Part shown: piece by piece, positions 42,897 through 52,539 of the stretch | How the letters are laid out: every line of letters begins with the position of its first letter | Numbering within the stretch: position 1 is the first letter of the stretch | Assembly (NCBI RefSeq): GCF_002355215.1 | Contig: NZ_AP014612.1 | Span: 1,240,001-1,304,000 of the forward strand | Source: Streptococcus troglodytae | Lineage (GTDB): Bacteria > Bacillota > Bacilli > Lactobacillales > Streptococcaceae | Direction: 5' to 3' | DNA: 64,000 nucleotides | The notes under the pieces: generated by a model | The model's input: only the letters and a program-made list of their open reading frames with translations | Database searches by the model: none | What the model was told of the DNA's origin: nothing | Made by a program: the position numbers and the translations under genes

Positions 42897-45133
42897 TTAG
42901 TTTCCTAACTTTTGACGAACTTCCTTAGTTGCAGCAACTAAAACCTTCAAAGCAGCAATGGTTTCTGGTTCTTGACGCGTTTTTAAACCACAATCAGGAT
43001 TAACCCAGAATTGTTTTGGCGATAATTGTCGCAAAGGTCTTTCAATATTAGCCACCACTTCTTCTTTAGTTGGTACACGCGGAGAGTGAATATCATAGAC
43101 ACCAAGACCAATACCCAGTGGATAAACAGCTGTTTCGAAGGACTCAATAATATCACCATGGCTGCGGCTGGTTTCAATTGAAATAACATCAGCATCTAAG
43201 GCACGAATAGCATCAATAATTTCATCAAATTTAGAATAACACATGTGTGTATGAATCTGTGTTTCATCCTTAACTGAAGAGGTTGCGATGTGAAAGGCAT
43301 GGACTGCATCATCCAAATAAGCTTTTTGTTTGCTCTTTTGCAGCGGCAAACCTTCGCGCAGAGCCGCTTCATCTACTTGAATAATAGCAATCCCAGCATT
43401 TTCCAATAATTTAATTTCATCTTTAATAGCCAAGCCAATTTGATTAAATAACTGATCGCGTGGAATATCTGTCCGTTCAAAAGACCAATTGGTGATGGTA
43501 ATTGGACCTGTCAGCATACCTTTTACAGGACGATCAGTCAGACTTTGAGCGTAAACTGTTTCTTCAACGGTGATTGGTTCAAGGTGCTGAACATCTCCGT
43601 AAATAATTGGAGGCTTCACAGCACGAGAACCATAAGATTGGACCCAGCCAAATTTTGTTGTTGTAAAACCGGCTAATTTCTGTCCAAAGAATTCAACCAT
43701 GTCAACTCGCTCAAATTCACCATGTACCAAAACATCAAGATCCAAATCTTCCTGAATACGAATCCAGCGTTCAATTTCAGCCTGAATAAATTGTTTATAC
43801 TCTGCATCACTGATATCACCACGCTTCCAAGCCAGACGTGTCCGTCTGATTTCTCTTGATTGTGGGAAAGAACCAATCGTTGTCGTTGGCAGCAAAGGCA
43901 AATGCAGCTTCTCTTGCTGAATATCACGGCGTTTAGCAAAGTCACTAGGACGTTTTGTCGCAACACGACTTAGATCTTCAAGTTTAACGTTTCTAAAATC
44001 AGCAGCCTGAAGATCATCAAAATGTGCAATATGTAAATCATAGGCTGGATCCTCTCTGCCATCTAAATGCTCAGCCAATCGTTTGACTTCTGTTAATTTT
44101 TCATCTGCAAAAGCTAACCCATTGCGCAAGACAGGATCCAAATCTGTTTCATTCTTAGTTGTTACAGGCACATGCAAGAGTGAACAAGAAGGTTGAACAG
44201 TAAGGGCTGCAGATTGTGCCTCAATCGTCTCTAACAATGCTGACGTTTTAACAAAATCAGAACTCCAGATATTACGTCCATCAATAACGCCTGCAAAGAT
44301 TTCTTTGCCTTTAAAAGCACCTGTCTTAATAGCCTCAAGATTTTCCTCCAAACCATAAACAAAATCAAGACCAAAGGCATCTACTGGAAGTTGAGACAAA
44401 ACCTGACTATCAATCAAACCTTCAAAATAGGTCTGAAAAATAAATTTAGCATCAGGGACTTCTTTAGCGAAGTAAGCATAAACTGCTTTAGCTGCTTGGA
44501 GGTAATCTTTACCTTCATCTGTTACAAAGATAGGTTCATCTACTTGAATATAGCTTGCCCCTGCTTTTACTAATTCCGTAAAAACTTGCTTGTAGAGCGG
44601 CAGCAAACTCTTAACAGCAGCTGTAAAATCTTCAACGCCTGTTGACAGAGCCACATAAGTAATAGGACCAGTAATAACAGGCTTAGCCTTATCTCCAACA
44701 ACTTCTCTAGCTTCCAAATAAAGATCCAATAAACGATTATTATTGAGTTTTGGTCGTTGTCTCGACCATTCGGGAACAATATAGTGATAATTAGTGTTAA
44801 ACCATTTTTTCATTGAAGAAGCAACATTTTCTTTATTTCCACGAGCAATAGCAAAATATAAGTTGATATCTATTGGCTCTTTAGCAAAGCGTTTAGGAAT
44901 AATGTTAAACTGCACTGACAAGTCCAAAATATGATCATAAAGTGAAAAATCACCCACTGGAATCAGATCAAGCCCTGCATTCAATTGCTTTTTTAAAAAG
45001 TCTAAACGCAGTTCCTTGGCACCAGCAAATAAATCATTCTGGCTGACTTCCCCTGCCCAATAAGCTTCGATTAATTTTTCCATTCACGGTTTTCTCCTAA
45101 GCGTGGATAGCCCAAGCTTGAAACTTTTGTCAT
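42897..45133 (-). CDS. metE: Cobalamin-independent methionine synthase (frameshifted near the N-terminus here)
   Basis: Restored length 745 residues. Start ATG 45133 follows GAGGAGG ([19 protein letters not shown]...). The frame breaks at the T run 45075-45079 (plus strand), one base short. The catalytic barrel shows [26 protein letters not shown] and [10 protein letters not shown], the zinc-binding His and Cys set of MetE. It methylates homocysteine with methyl-THF glutamate from MetF. Confidence 0.94.
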
Positions 45134-45209
45134 TTCGTCCTCCTCTTAGCCTTAAGATAAAATCTATATTCATCTTATAACTATAACATCTTTTTTTATT
45201 GTAATTAAA

Positions 45210-45238
45210 ATAATACTAGATAATCCCTATTAAATCAA
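45210..45238 (-). promoter_or_regulatory. metE promoter
   Basis: Minus-strand TTGATT (45233-45238) and TATTAT (45210-45215) spaced by 17 bases, about 75 bases ahead of the metE ATG. The MET-boxes lie upstream of the -35, consistent with activation. Confidence 0.6.
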
Positions 45239-45271
45239 TGTTTAAAGGGTTTTTGTGTTTTTATGTATATA

Positions 45272-45319
45272 TATAGTTTTGAACTATATATGTAGTATCT
45301 GTTATAGTTTTCATCTATA
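45272..45319. promoter_or_regulatory. Two MET-box palindromes for a MetR/MtaR LysR-type regulator
   Basis: TATAGTTTTGAACTATA (45272-45288) is a near-perfect match to the TATAGTTtnaAACTATA MET-box described for Streptococcaceae methionine genes. TATAGTTTTCATCTATA (45303-45319) is a weaker second copy. The centres are 31 bases apart, about three helical turns, which would put two dimers on one face of the DNA. Confidence 0.75.
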
Positions 45320-45356
45320 ACAAAAAGAAGCTGAACTATTTTTGAGTACAAGAAAA

Positions 45357-45417
45357 CTCCTCTTATCGTTTTAAGTGACTATTGCCTGTCACTGTCCACT
45401 AATAAGAGGAGCGCTTT
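45357..45417. terminator. Terminator after the fructose PTS operon
   Basis: Stem CTCCTCTTAT/ATAAGAGGAG (45357-45366 with 45402-45411) enclosing an inner AGTGAC/GTCACT hairpin. T-rich tracts flank both sides, the longer one on the plus strand. It can terminate fruA transcription and insulate metE. Confidence 0.7.
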
Positions 45418-45467
45418 TTTCTTTTGTTAAGTTATTTTAATATTATGGTTTATTATTTAAAAAAAGA

Positions 45468-47435
45468 TTATCTTACTTTACGAAGACTTCCAAAAAGAAT
45501 ACCAGCAATCACCGCTCCAACAGCAATATAAAGTAGGTAAAGCAAAGGATTGCTTGTCAAAGCAATAACGAAGATACCTCCGTGAGGTGCCATTAGCTTA
45601 ATACCGCTTAAACCAACTAAGGCACCCGTAACTGCTGAACCAACAATGAAACTTGGAATGGCACGCGCTGGGTCTCCTGCACCAAATGGAATGGCACCTT
45701 CAGTGATGAAAGAAAGCCCCATAACAATGTTTGTTAAACCAGCATCATGTTCTTCTTGAGTGAATTTATTTTTAAAAAGAAGGGTCGCAACAAAAACTGC
45801 AAGCGGCGGTACCATACCACCAGCCATGACACTGGCCATGACAACTGAACCACCCTTAGTAAGAGCTGCTGCGGTTAAAGTACTTGTTCCAAAAACATAG
45901 GCTGCTTTATTAAAAGGTCCCCCCATATCAATCGCCATCATACCACCAACAATAAGTCCTAAGAGAACTGCTGAACCACCAGATAAGTTGCCAAGGAAAT
46001 TATACAAGGCTGTATTGATAGCTGCCATTGGGATATTGACAAAAAGCATGAGGAAGCCAGTTACCAAAACACCCAGCAAAGGATAGAGAAGGATGGATTT
46101 TATACCCTCAAGAGAACGAGGTACAAAGGCAAGGGCTTTCTTGAGGACAAGAATGACACCGCCTGCAAGGAAACCACCTGCAAGAGCACCAAGGAAGCCA
46201 GAAGGTATACCAGTTAAACTAGCTTGACTAGCCTTTTCACCAAATTCAAAGAAAGCAACCTTATTGAAAGCGAGACCTGTTGTTGCCATACTGCCAGCTA
46301 CAAAACCAGCTACCAACCCTGGCTTTTCAGCAATTGAATAAGCAATATAAGCAGCAAAGACTGGAATCATAAAGCCAAAAGCAGCATTACCGACTTGATT
46401 GAAAATAGCTGCAATTTCATGGTAATTCCCCAAATGACTAAGAGAAGACTTAGGAACCCCCATAAATTGGTCAATCAGGAATGACAAAGCAATCATGATA
46501 CCGCCGCCAATAACAAAAGGCAGCATTTGCGAAACCCCGCTCATCAGATGCTTATAAAAAGCACTTCCAAGACCAGTCTTTTCAGTTGCTGATGCTTCAC
46601 TGCTAAGATCAGAGTTGTCAGCAACATAGGCTTCAGCTTTACCATCAAGAATGATATTAATTAATTCTTCAGGTTTTTTAATTCCCTCAGCGACTGGACG
46701 CGAAATCAATGGCTTACCATTAAAACGATCCATTTCAACTGCCTTGTCAGCAGCGATGATAACACCTTTAGCACGCTTAATATCATCAGCGGTCAATTTA
46801 TTGCCAACACCTGAAGCACCGTTGGTTTCAACCTTGATGCCAACTCCCATTTCAGCGGCTTGCTTCTTAAGCGCTTCTTCTGCCATATAAGTGTGGGCAA
46901 TCCCAGTTGTACAGGCTGTAACAGCAACAAGAAAATCGTGACTATCAGCTACTGGAGAGACAGGTGTCGCTTCTTTCTTTTCTTCTTCTGTTGCATTAAA
47001 AAGATTGATAACATCATCAGGACTAGTTACCTGACGCAGCTTATCAGCAAAACCATCTTTTAAAAGGTATTGTGATAATTCAGCCAAAGCTGCTAAATGT
47101 GTGTCATTAGCACCATCAGGAGCCGCAATCATAAAGAAAAGATCAACAGGTGCACCATCAAGAGCTTCGTAATCAACACCTTTATTTGATTTGGCAAAAA
47201 GAACCGTTGCTTCCTTTACAGCCTTATTCTTACTGTGAGGCATAGCAATACCATCCCCAAGACCAGTTGACGTTTGAGCTTCACGATTCATGATCCCAGC
47301 CTTAAAAGTATCAAAATCAGTAACGATACCTTGTTCGACTAACTTAGAAACCATCTCATCAATAGCAGCTTCTTTAGTTGTTGCTTGCAAGTCAAGCAAC
47401 ATGACATCCTTGTTCAGTAAGTCCTGAATTTTCAT
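45468..47435 (-). CDS. fruA: Fructose PTS transporter IIABC
   Basis: 655 residues in the order IIA (1-150, GIAMPHSKNKAV with the phosphorylated His), IIB (about 165-270, VTACTTGIAHTYMAEEAL with the phosphorylated Cys) and IIC membrane domain (about 305-650). It imports fructose as fructose-1-phosphate, which FruK then uses. The ATG overlaps the fruK stop by 4 bases. In S. mutans the name fruA is also used for the extracellular fructanase, which is a different gene. Confidence 0.94.
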   Translation of the reverse strand: MKIQDLLNKDVMLLDLQATTKEAAIDEMVSKLVEQGIVTDFDTFKAGIMNREAQTSTGLGDGIAMPHSKNKAVKEATVLFAKSNKGVDYEALDGAPVDLFFMIAAPDGANDTHLAALAELSQYLLKDGFADKLRQVTSPDDVINLFNATEEEKKEATPVSPVADSHDFLVAVTACTTGIAHTYMAEEALKKQAAEMGVGIKVETNGASGVGNKLTADDIKRAKGVIIAADKAVEMDRFNGKPLISRPVAEGIKKPEELINIILDGKAEAYVADNSDLSSEASATEKTGLGSAFYKHLMSGVSQMLPFVIGGGIMIALSFLIDQFMGVPKSSLSHLGNYHEIAAIFNQVGNAAFGFMIPVFAAYIAYSIAEKPGLVAGFVAGSMATTGLAFNKVAFFEFGEKASQASLTGIPSGFLGALAGGFLAGGVILVLKKALAFVPRSLEGIKSILLYPLLGVLVTGFLMLFVNIPMAAINTALYNFLGNLSGGSAVLLGLIVGGMMAIDMGGPFNKAAYVFGTSTLTAAALTKGGSVVMASVMAGGMVPPLAVFVATLLFKNKFTQEEHDAGLTNIVMGLSFITEGAIPFGAGDPARAIPSFIVGSAVTGALVGLSGIKLMAPHGGIFVIALTSNPLLYLLYIAVGAVIAGILFGSLRKVR

Positions 47436-48343
47436 AATTTTTCTACCTCTACTTTTTCATATGTTTCTTTTATAAAATCAATACTGGCTAAATCATCTGA
47501 AAAAGCGGTTGCTGTACCGCAAGCCACTCCCCATTTGAGAGCTTCAAGAGGATTAGCTGACTTAGCAAATTCACCAGTAAAACCAGCAACCATTGAATCA
47601 CCAGCACCGACAGAATTTCTAACCTGTCCCTTAATCGGTTTGGCAAAATAAGTCGCATCTGATGTTACTAATAAAGCGCCATCTCCTGCCATTGAAATAA
47701 TGACGTTTTGTGCACCCTTATCAAGAATTTGGCGGGCATACTTTTCAACATCAGCAATACCGTTTAAGTTTACCTTGAAAATAGCTTCAAGTTCATGATT
47801 ATTTGGTTTAACCAAAAGCGGTTGATAGTCAAGAGCATCCAATAAAGTTTGCCCTTCAAAATCGCAAACAATTTGCGCTCCTGTTTGTCTCACCAGCGGA
47901 ATCAAGCGTTCATAAATTTGATTTCCTAAATTGGACGGTGCACTGCCTGCAAAAACAACTGTATCGTCTTGTGAAAGTTGCTGTAAGATATTCTCTAAAG
48001 CTAAAACTTGTTCTTTTGTAATGACAGGGCCTGTACCATTAATTTCAGTTTCTTGATCAGCCTTAATTTTGACATTAATTCTGGTATCTTGATTAACATG
48101 GACAAAGTTAGTCTTGATTCCTTCAGCAATCAATCCTTCCTCAACAAACCTACCAGTAAAACCGCCAATAAAACCTGTCGCCGTATTATCCTGTCCTAAA
48201 CGCTTAAGAATACGACTAACATTAATCCCTTTGCCTCCAACAAATTTATCGTCACTATCCATACGATTGACACTGCCGATTTTTACAGTATCAATACGAA
48301 CGATAAAATCAATAGAAGGATTAAGGGTTACCGTATAAATCAT
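47432..48343 (-). CDS. fruK: 1-phosphofructokinase
   Basis: 303 residues of the PfkB/ribokinase family. GGKGINVSR near residue 37 and VGAGDSMVAGF (about 246-256, catalytic Asp) are the family signatures. It converts fructose-1-phosphate from the PTS into fructose-1,6-bisphosphate. Between fruR (3 bases) and fruA (overlap). Confidence 0.95.
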   Translation of the reverse strand: MIYTVTLNPSIDFIVRIDTVKIGSVNRMDSDDKFVGGKGINVSRILKRLGQDNTATGFIGGFTGRFVEEGLIAEGIKTNFVHVNQDTRINVKIKADQETEINGTGPVITKEQVLALENILQQLSQDDTVVFAGSAPSNLGNQIYERLIPLVRQTGAQIVCDFEGQTLLDALDYQPLLVKPNNHELEAIFKVNLNGIADVEKYARQILDKGAQNVIISMAGDGALLVTSDATYFAKPIKGQVRNSVGAGDSMVAGFTGEFAKSANPLEALKWGVACGTATAFSDDLASIDFIKETYEKVEVEKL

Positions 48344-48346
48344 ACT

Positions 48347-49084
48347 TCAATCACCTTCGTCTTTTTTTCTTACTTCCTTTAACAGCCGATTATCGGATTG
48401 GTTGGTGATAATGGTCACCGTTTCTAGCCGATCAACTTTAACAAATGATGTTTGCCCCAATTTTGAAGCATCTGCCAAAGCATAAGTTACTTGCGCATTG
48501 TCAATAACAGTCTTTTTGATAGCAGCCTCTTCAGTATCAGGCGTTGTTAAAAAATGATGATCAATACCATTCATACCGACAAAAGCTTTATCAAAATTCA
48601 GCTGACTCAACTGCATAATGGCCAACTGACCTATGCTCGCATCCGTTGAGTTTTTGACATAACCACCAATAATTATCGTATTGATATTTTTTTCAACTAA
48701 TTTGGCCGCATGATGAATCGAATTCGTCACTACAGTCAGGCCTTCTGCGTGTAATTGATCCAATAGAAGAGCAGTTGTTGTCCCAGCATCAACAAAAATC
48801 ACATCACCATTATCAATCAGCTCCGCTGCTCTTGTAACAATAGCTTTTTTAGCTTGAACGTTTTTGATAGATTTTTGAAGATTGGTTTCCTCTTCTTGCA
48901 AAGGATGGTTTTTCTCAGCACCACCATGTACACGATGAAGTTTTTTCTCACTTGCTAATTCATCTAAATCTCTGCGAACGGTTGACTCAGATGTATCAAG
49001 GGCACCAACAAGAAATTCTAGGGTTACAAAATTCTCTTGCGCTAATTTTTCCATGATAATCTGCTTACGTTCAGATTTTAAAAT
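48347..49084 (-). CDS. fruR: DeoR-family fructose operon repressor, probable AUU start
   Basis: 245 residues if started at ATT 49084. DeoR homologues begin MLKSERKQ, and here the codon before LKSERKQ is ATT, 8 bases after a perfect AAGGAGG. No ATG or TTG fits, and the GTG just upstream overlaps the ribosome site. HTH: ENFVTLEFLVGALDTSESTVRRDLDEL; the C-terminal sugar-phosphate sensor is of the DeoR type (IFVDAGTTTALL). An unseen indel is the alternative. The next ATG (49054) would remove part of the HTH domain. Confidence 0.85.
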   Translation of the reverse strand: MLKSERKQIIMEKLAQENFVTLEFLVGALDTSESTVRRDLDELASEKKLHRVHGGAEKNHPLQEEETNLQKSIKNVQAKKAIVTRAAELIDNGDVIFVDAGTTTALLLDQLHAEGLTVVTNSIHHAAKLVEKNINTIIIGGYVKNSTDASIGQLAIMQLSQLNFDKAFVGMNGIDHHFLTTPDTEEAAIKKTVIDNAQVTYALADASKLGQTSFVKVDRLETVTIITNQSDNRLLKEVRKKDEGD

Positions 49085-49101
49085 AAGAGTCACCTCCTTA
49101 T

Positions 49102-49150
49102 TGAAATCGTTTACACATGCTATTATATACTCCCCTATAATAACTGTCAA
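49102..49150 (-). promoter_or_regulatory. fruRKA promoter with cre site at the start point
   Basis: Minus-strand TTGACA (49145-49150), 17 bases, TATAAT (49122-49127): a full consensus promoter. A perfect cre (minus strand TGTAAACGATTTCA, 49102-49115) covers the predicted start point, so CcpA should block this promoter when glucose is present. Confidence 0.85.
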
Positions 49151-49206
49151 GCAATTTCTACCAAATTCTACCAAAAGTTAACAAAAAAGAAAGGAAAGTC
49201 CTTCCT

Positions 49207-50205
49207 TTACTTTATCAATGATGTAGAATGAACGACACGATTATCACGCTCAGGATAAATGTATTTGATGGCTTGGTTAACTGCTGTTGGTGCCTCTCCA
49301 AATCCTGTTGCAATCAAATCAATTTTGCCTTCATATTCTGCAGCATCTCCAATAGCAAAAACACCTGTCTGACTGGTTTCAAAAAGAGGAGATACATTAA
49401 TGCTTGAACGCTTATAATCAATATTCCAATTTTTGAGGTTTTTGTTGGAGGTTGAAAATCCAAAACTAACAATAAGCGAATCAAGTGACAACTCTTTGGT
49501 TTCTTCTGACTTGACCTTTTGAATCACAAGACTGGTTGCTTCGTCACCTTCTCCTTTTAATTCAAGCGGAACATAAGGTGTCATGATATTAACATGAGAA
49601 GCTTTCAAAACTTCTACACTATGTTCATGAGCGCGAAAGGCATCACGACGGTGTACCAATGTGACACTTTCAGCAATCTTATCCAGAGCATTAGCCCAGT
49701 CAACAGCAGAGTCGCCGCCACCACAAATAACAACCTTTTTACCAGCAAATTGGTCTAGTTTGTGAACATTGTAAAAGAGATTATGGTCTGCATAACGTTC
49801 CTCATCATCCAAGCCCAATCGACGCGGCGCAAAGGCACCATTTCCACAAGCAATAATAATGGCTTTCGAAAAATGATTCCCTTTATTTGTTGTAATTGTA
49901 AAAATAGCATTCTCTTTTTCAAATGTTTTAACTTCTTCTTTTAAACAAATAGTTGTTTTGTCTCTAAAACGCTCTAATTGTTTAATCAGATTATCTACCA
50001 AATCTGCCCCAGTAATAGCGGGAAAGGCTGGAATATCATAAAGCACCTTTTCTGGATATAAAATGGCTGGTTGGCCACCAAGCTCAGATAAACTTTCAAT
50101 CACTTTTACAGAAATACCACGCAAACCAGCATAAAAAGCTGTAAAAAGACCAACTGGTCCGCCACCGATAACGGTTATATCATAAACCTCTTTTTCAGAT
50201 GTCAA
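49207..50205 (-). CDS. Ferredoxin/flavodoxin-NADP reductase, thioredoxin-reductase-like type
   Basis: About 332 residues from a TTG at 50205. [17 protein letters not shown] binds FAD and [11 protein letters not shown] binds NADPH; there is no CxxC pair, so it is not thioredoxin reductase. An ATG at 50220 is an alternative, but the -10 (50236-50241) would leave it almost no leader and no ribosome site, whereas GGAGGA lies 8 bases before the TTG. It reduces ferredoxin or flavodoxin. Single gene. Confidence 0.85.
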   Translation of the reverse strand: MTSEKEVYDITVIGGGPVGLFTAFYAGLRGISVKVIESLSELGGQPAILYPEKVLYDIPAFPAITGADLVDNLIKQLERFRDKTTICLKEEVKTFEKENAIFTITTNKGNHFSKAIIIACGNGAFAPRRLGLDDEERYADHNLFYNVHKLDQFAGKKVVICGGGDSAVDWANALDKIAESVTLVHRRDAFRAHEHSVEVLKASHVNIMTPYVPLELKGEGDEATSLVIQKVKSEETKELSLDSLIVSFGFSTSNKNLKNWNIDYKRSSINVSPLFETSQTGVFAIGDAAEYEGKIDLIATGFGEAPTAVNQAIKYIYPERDNRVVHSTSLIK

Positions 50206-50235
50206 TTTTTCTTCCTCCATAAACAAATTAGTACC

Positions 50236-50265
50236 ATTATAGCACAATTAAAAGCAAGCAGACAA
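50236..50265 (-). promoter_or_regulatory. Promoter of the ferredoxin-NADP reductase gene
   Basis: Minus strand TTGTCT (50260-50265), 18 bases, TGCTATAAT with TATAAT at 50236-50241. Confidence 0.6.
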
Positions 50266-50274
50266 AAAAGATCA

Positions 50275-50318
50275 GGAAACAAGCTAGCACGTACGCAGCA
50301 AGATTAGCTTGTTCCCTC
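50275..50318 (-). terminator. Hairpin after trmD
   Basis: AACAAGCTAGC/GATTAGCTTGTT arms form a stem around the trmD 3-prime end. The T run is weak, so termination strength is uncertain. Confidence 0.45.
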
Positions 50319-51032
50319 GCCTTCACTCTTTATTTTTTCCAAAAGTTGCTTTTCTTCCTGAGTAAACTGATAATACTCTAGCAGATCAGGCCTACGTTCC
50401 CATGTCTTACGTAAGCTTTGCTCTAGACGCCATAAGCGAATATTTTCATGATGGCCAGACAGGAGAACATCGGGGACTTGCATCCCCCTGTATTCATAAG
50501 GACGTGTATACTGAGGATATTCTAAGAGACCTGATGAAAAACTATCATCTTGATGACTCGCTTCTTTACCGATAACTTCTGGAATCAGCCTGACTGTCGC
50601 ATCAATAATTGTCATAGCAGCCAATTCGCCGCCTGTTAAAATAAAATCCCCTAAAGAAATCTCATCAGTCACTAAAGTTTTAATACGCTCATCATATCCT
50701 TCATAGTGACCGCAGATAAAAATAAGTTCACCTTCTTGAGCCAGATCTTCTGCATAAGACTGATTAAATTGCTGGCCTGCTGGATCTAAAAGTATGACAC
50801 GCGGTTTTTTAGCAGCAATTTTATCAAAAGTATCAAAAATAGGCTGAGCGCGCAAAAGCATCCCTTGACCCCCACCGTAAGGTTCATCATCTACATGGCG
50901 AGCCTTCTCTGCATTTTCACGAAAATTGTGATAGTTAATTTCTAAAAGCCCCTTTGTCTGTGCCTTACCAACAATCGAATGTTCCAAAGGAGCAAACATC
51001 TCTGAAAAGAGGGTCAAAATATCAATTTTCAT
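50304..51032 (-). CDS. trmD: tRNA (guanine-N1)-methyltransferase
   Basis: 242 residues. [14 protein letters not shown] and [11 protein letters not shown], then [12 protein letters not shown] and [12 protein letters not shown], are the TrmD trefoil-knot hallmarks. It methylates G37 next to the anticodon and prevents frameshifting. The ATG lies inside the end of rimM when rimM is read in its restored frame (overlap 11 bases). Confidence 0.95.
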   Translation of the reverse strand: MKIDILTLFSEMFAPLEHSIVGKAQTKGLLEINYHNFRENAEKARHVDDEPYGGGQGMLLRAQPIFDTFDKIAAKKPRVILLDPAGQQFNQSYAEDLAQEGELIFICGHYEGYDERIKTLVTDEISLGDFILTGGELAAMTIIDATVRLIPEVIGKEASHQDDSFSSGLLEYPQYTRPYEYRGMQVPDVLLSGHHENIRLWRLEQSLRKTWERRPDLLEYYQFTQEEKQLLEKIKSEGEGTS

Positions 51033-51539
51033 CGTCCAATCCTTCTAAAATAGTCACATCAATACGCCCATTTGGTACATCAACCTTTAAAATAACCGAA
51101 GGAATGTAAGGCAAAAGCAGATCTTTTTTCCTTTGCGTTTAACAACCCAAACATCATTGGCACCGGGTTGTAAAATTTCCTTGACCTGTCCAATCAAGGT
51201 ATCATTCTCATAAACATCAAGTCCAATGATTTCATGATAATAGAATTCGCCATCTTCCAAATCCGTCAAATCATCTTCAGCAACTTTGAGGGTGAAATCA
51301 CGATATTTTTCAACATCATTGATATGATAGAGTCCCTTAAATTTGACAATATCAAAATTTTTATGTTTTCTGTGGCTGGCAATCTCAACAGTCATAGCAA
51401 AGTGATCCTTTTTATCAAAAAGAGCCAGCTGACTTCCTTTTTTAAAGCGTTCGTCTGCAAAATCAGTCACAGATAAGACACGAACTTCCCCTTGAAGTCC
51501 CTGCGTATTGACAATCTTTCCAACATTAAAATACTTCAT
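51022..51539 (-). CDS. rimM: Ribosome maturation factor RimM (frameshifted in this sequence)
   Basis: Restored length 172 residues. Start ATG 51539 (TTGGAG upstream). An N-terminal RimM barrel ([18 protein letters not shown]) and a PRC-barrel C-terminus ([18 protein letters not shown]). At the T run 51124-51129 (plus strand) one base is missing; adding it gives [16 protein letters not shown] and a stop within trmD, as in relatives. It helps assemble the 30S head around S19. Confidence 0.92.
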
Positions 51540-51567
51540 GTCTTCTCCAATAAAAATTACTGCTTTT

Positions 51568-51596
51568 ATTTTACCATCTTGTCTCACAATTCACAA
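51568..51596 (-). promoter_or_regulatory. Internal promoter for rimM-trmD
   Basis: Minus strand TTGTGA (51591-51596), 17 bases, TAAAAT (51568-51573). It comes directly after a GCGGTAAC/GTTGCTGC hairpin with six T (about 51607-51635), which may end the rpsP-khpA transcript. Confidence 0.5.
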
Positions 51597-51623
51597 TTCT
51601 ATAGAAAAAAGCAGCAACTGCTG

Positions 51624-51866
51624 TTACCGCTTTTCATCAATCACAAGTCTCACTTTTTTACCTTGAGTTGGAACCGAATAGACAATCGATCTTATCGCTG
51701 TGATGGTGCGACCTTTCTTACCGATAATTCGGCCAATATCACTAGAATCTAAATCAAGATGATACTCCAAAAACTCAGGTGTATCTTCAATTTTAATGGT
51801 AAAATTATCTGGTTGTGAAATTAAGGGTTTCACAATAGCGATAATCAGATTTTCAATGGTATCCAT
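51624..51866 (-). CDS. khpA: KH-domain RNA-binding protein KhpA
   Basis: 80 residues. The ATG at 51866 ([16 protein letters not shown]) is the conserved start; the longer frame runs back into rps[16 protein letters not shown] is the KH-domain GxxG loop. In streptococci KhpA pairs with KhpB/Jag to bind RNAs that control division. Ten bases after rpsP. Confidence 0.93.
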   Translation of the reverse strand: MDTIENLIIAIVKPLISQPDNFTIKIEDTPEFLEYHLDLDSSDIGRIIGKKGRTITAIRSIVYSVPTQGKKVRLVIDEKR

Positions 51867-51876
51867 AGGCAAGACT

Positions 51877-52152
51877 TTACTTCTTTGAATATTTAGCTTC
51901 GTGGAATTTTTGCATAATTCCAGCTTTTGAAAGGATATTACGAACAGTATCTGATGGTTGAGCACCATTGCCTAACCACTCAAGAATACGCTCTTCTTTG
52001 AGAGTCACTTGATTCTCAGTTACAAGCGGATTGTATGTTCCAACTGTTTCGATGAAACGACCATCACGCGGTGCACGTGAGTCTGCAACGTTAATGCGAT
52101 AGAAAGGTTTCTTTTTAGAACCCATACGAGTCAAACGGATTTTTACTGCCAT
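51877..52152 (-). CDS. rpsP: 30S ribosomal protein S16
   Basis: 91 residues, full length. [26 protein letters not shown] is the S16 signature. First gene of rpsP-khpA, ahead of rimM-trmD, a conserved translation neighbourhood. Confidence 0.98.
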   Translation of the reverse strand: MAVKIRLTRMGSKKKPFYRINVADSRAPRDGRFIETVGTYNPLVTENQVTLKEERILEWLGNGAQPSDTVRNILSKAGIMQKFHEAKYSKK

Positions 52153-52215
52153 TTTTTAATAAGTCTCTTTTCTGTTTTTTTATTTGAACATAGCCAAACT
52201 ATGAACTACTCCTCT

Positions 52216-52250
52216 ATTGTAACATAAAAAATCAGCCTGTCAAGTTTTTT
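52216..52250 (-). promoter_or_regulatory. rpsP promoter within an inverted repeat
   Basis: Minus strand TTGACA (52238-52243), 16 bases, TACAAT (52216-52221). The -35 is half of an inverted repeat CTGTCAAG-(A)7-CTTGACAG. Confidence 0.7.
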
Positions 52251-52431
52251 TCTTGACAGTTAAAATAAGCTAAATTCTAACTATTACCATGTTTTCAGCA
52301 CCTAACAAAAGCATTTAGACGGCTCGCTATATATTAAACTACAAACTTTGTCCTTTCAAATTTTAGTAACTCTAAGAAAAAGGGAAGCTTTTTTGTTCCT
52401 ATGAGCTGACATAGTTAACAGTGCCTCAAAA
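52251..52431. other. Gene-free stretch between the exporter and rpsP
   Basis: Part of a 387-base gap (52153-52539). Apart from the rpsP promoter and the terminator at 52432-52474 I see no gene or repeat. Confidence 0.5.
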
Positions 52432-52474
52432 AATAACGTCTAGACTGAAAAAACAATCTAAACGCCATTTTGAA
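52432..52474 (-). terminator. Terminator of the MacAB-like operon
   Basis: Minus strand stem GCGTTTAGATTG/CAGTCTAGACGT (with G-U pairs) around a T6 loop, followed by TTATTTTTT. It lies 66 bases after the permease stop. Confidence 0.75.
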
Positions 52475-52539
52475 GCTATATGTAACATGCAAGAATGAAG
52501 AGCCCAATCTGCAAATTCTCAATGACTCCCTATTCTTTT

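Noticed and set aside
45240..45330. T-box or SAM riboswitch upstream of metE
   Set aside because: The palindromes match the MET-box, lie upstream of the promoter rather than in the leader, and no T-box or S-box motif is present.
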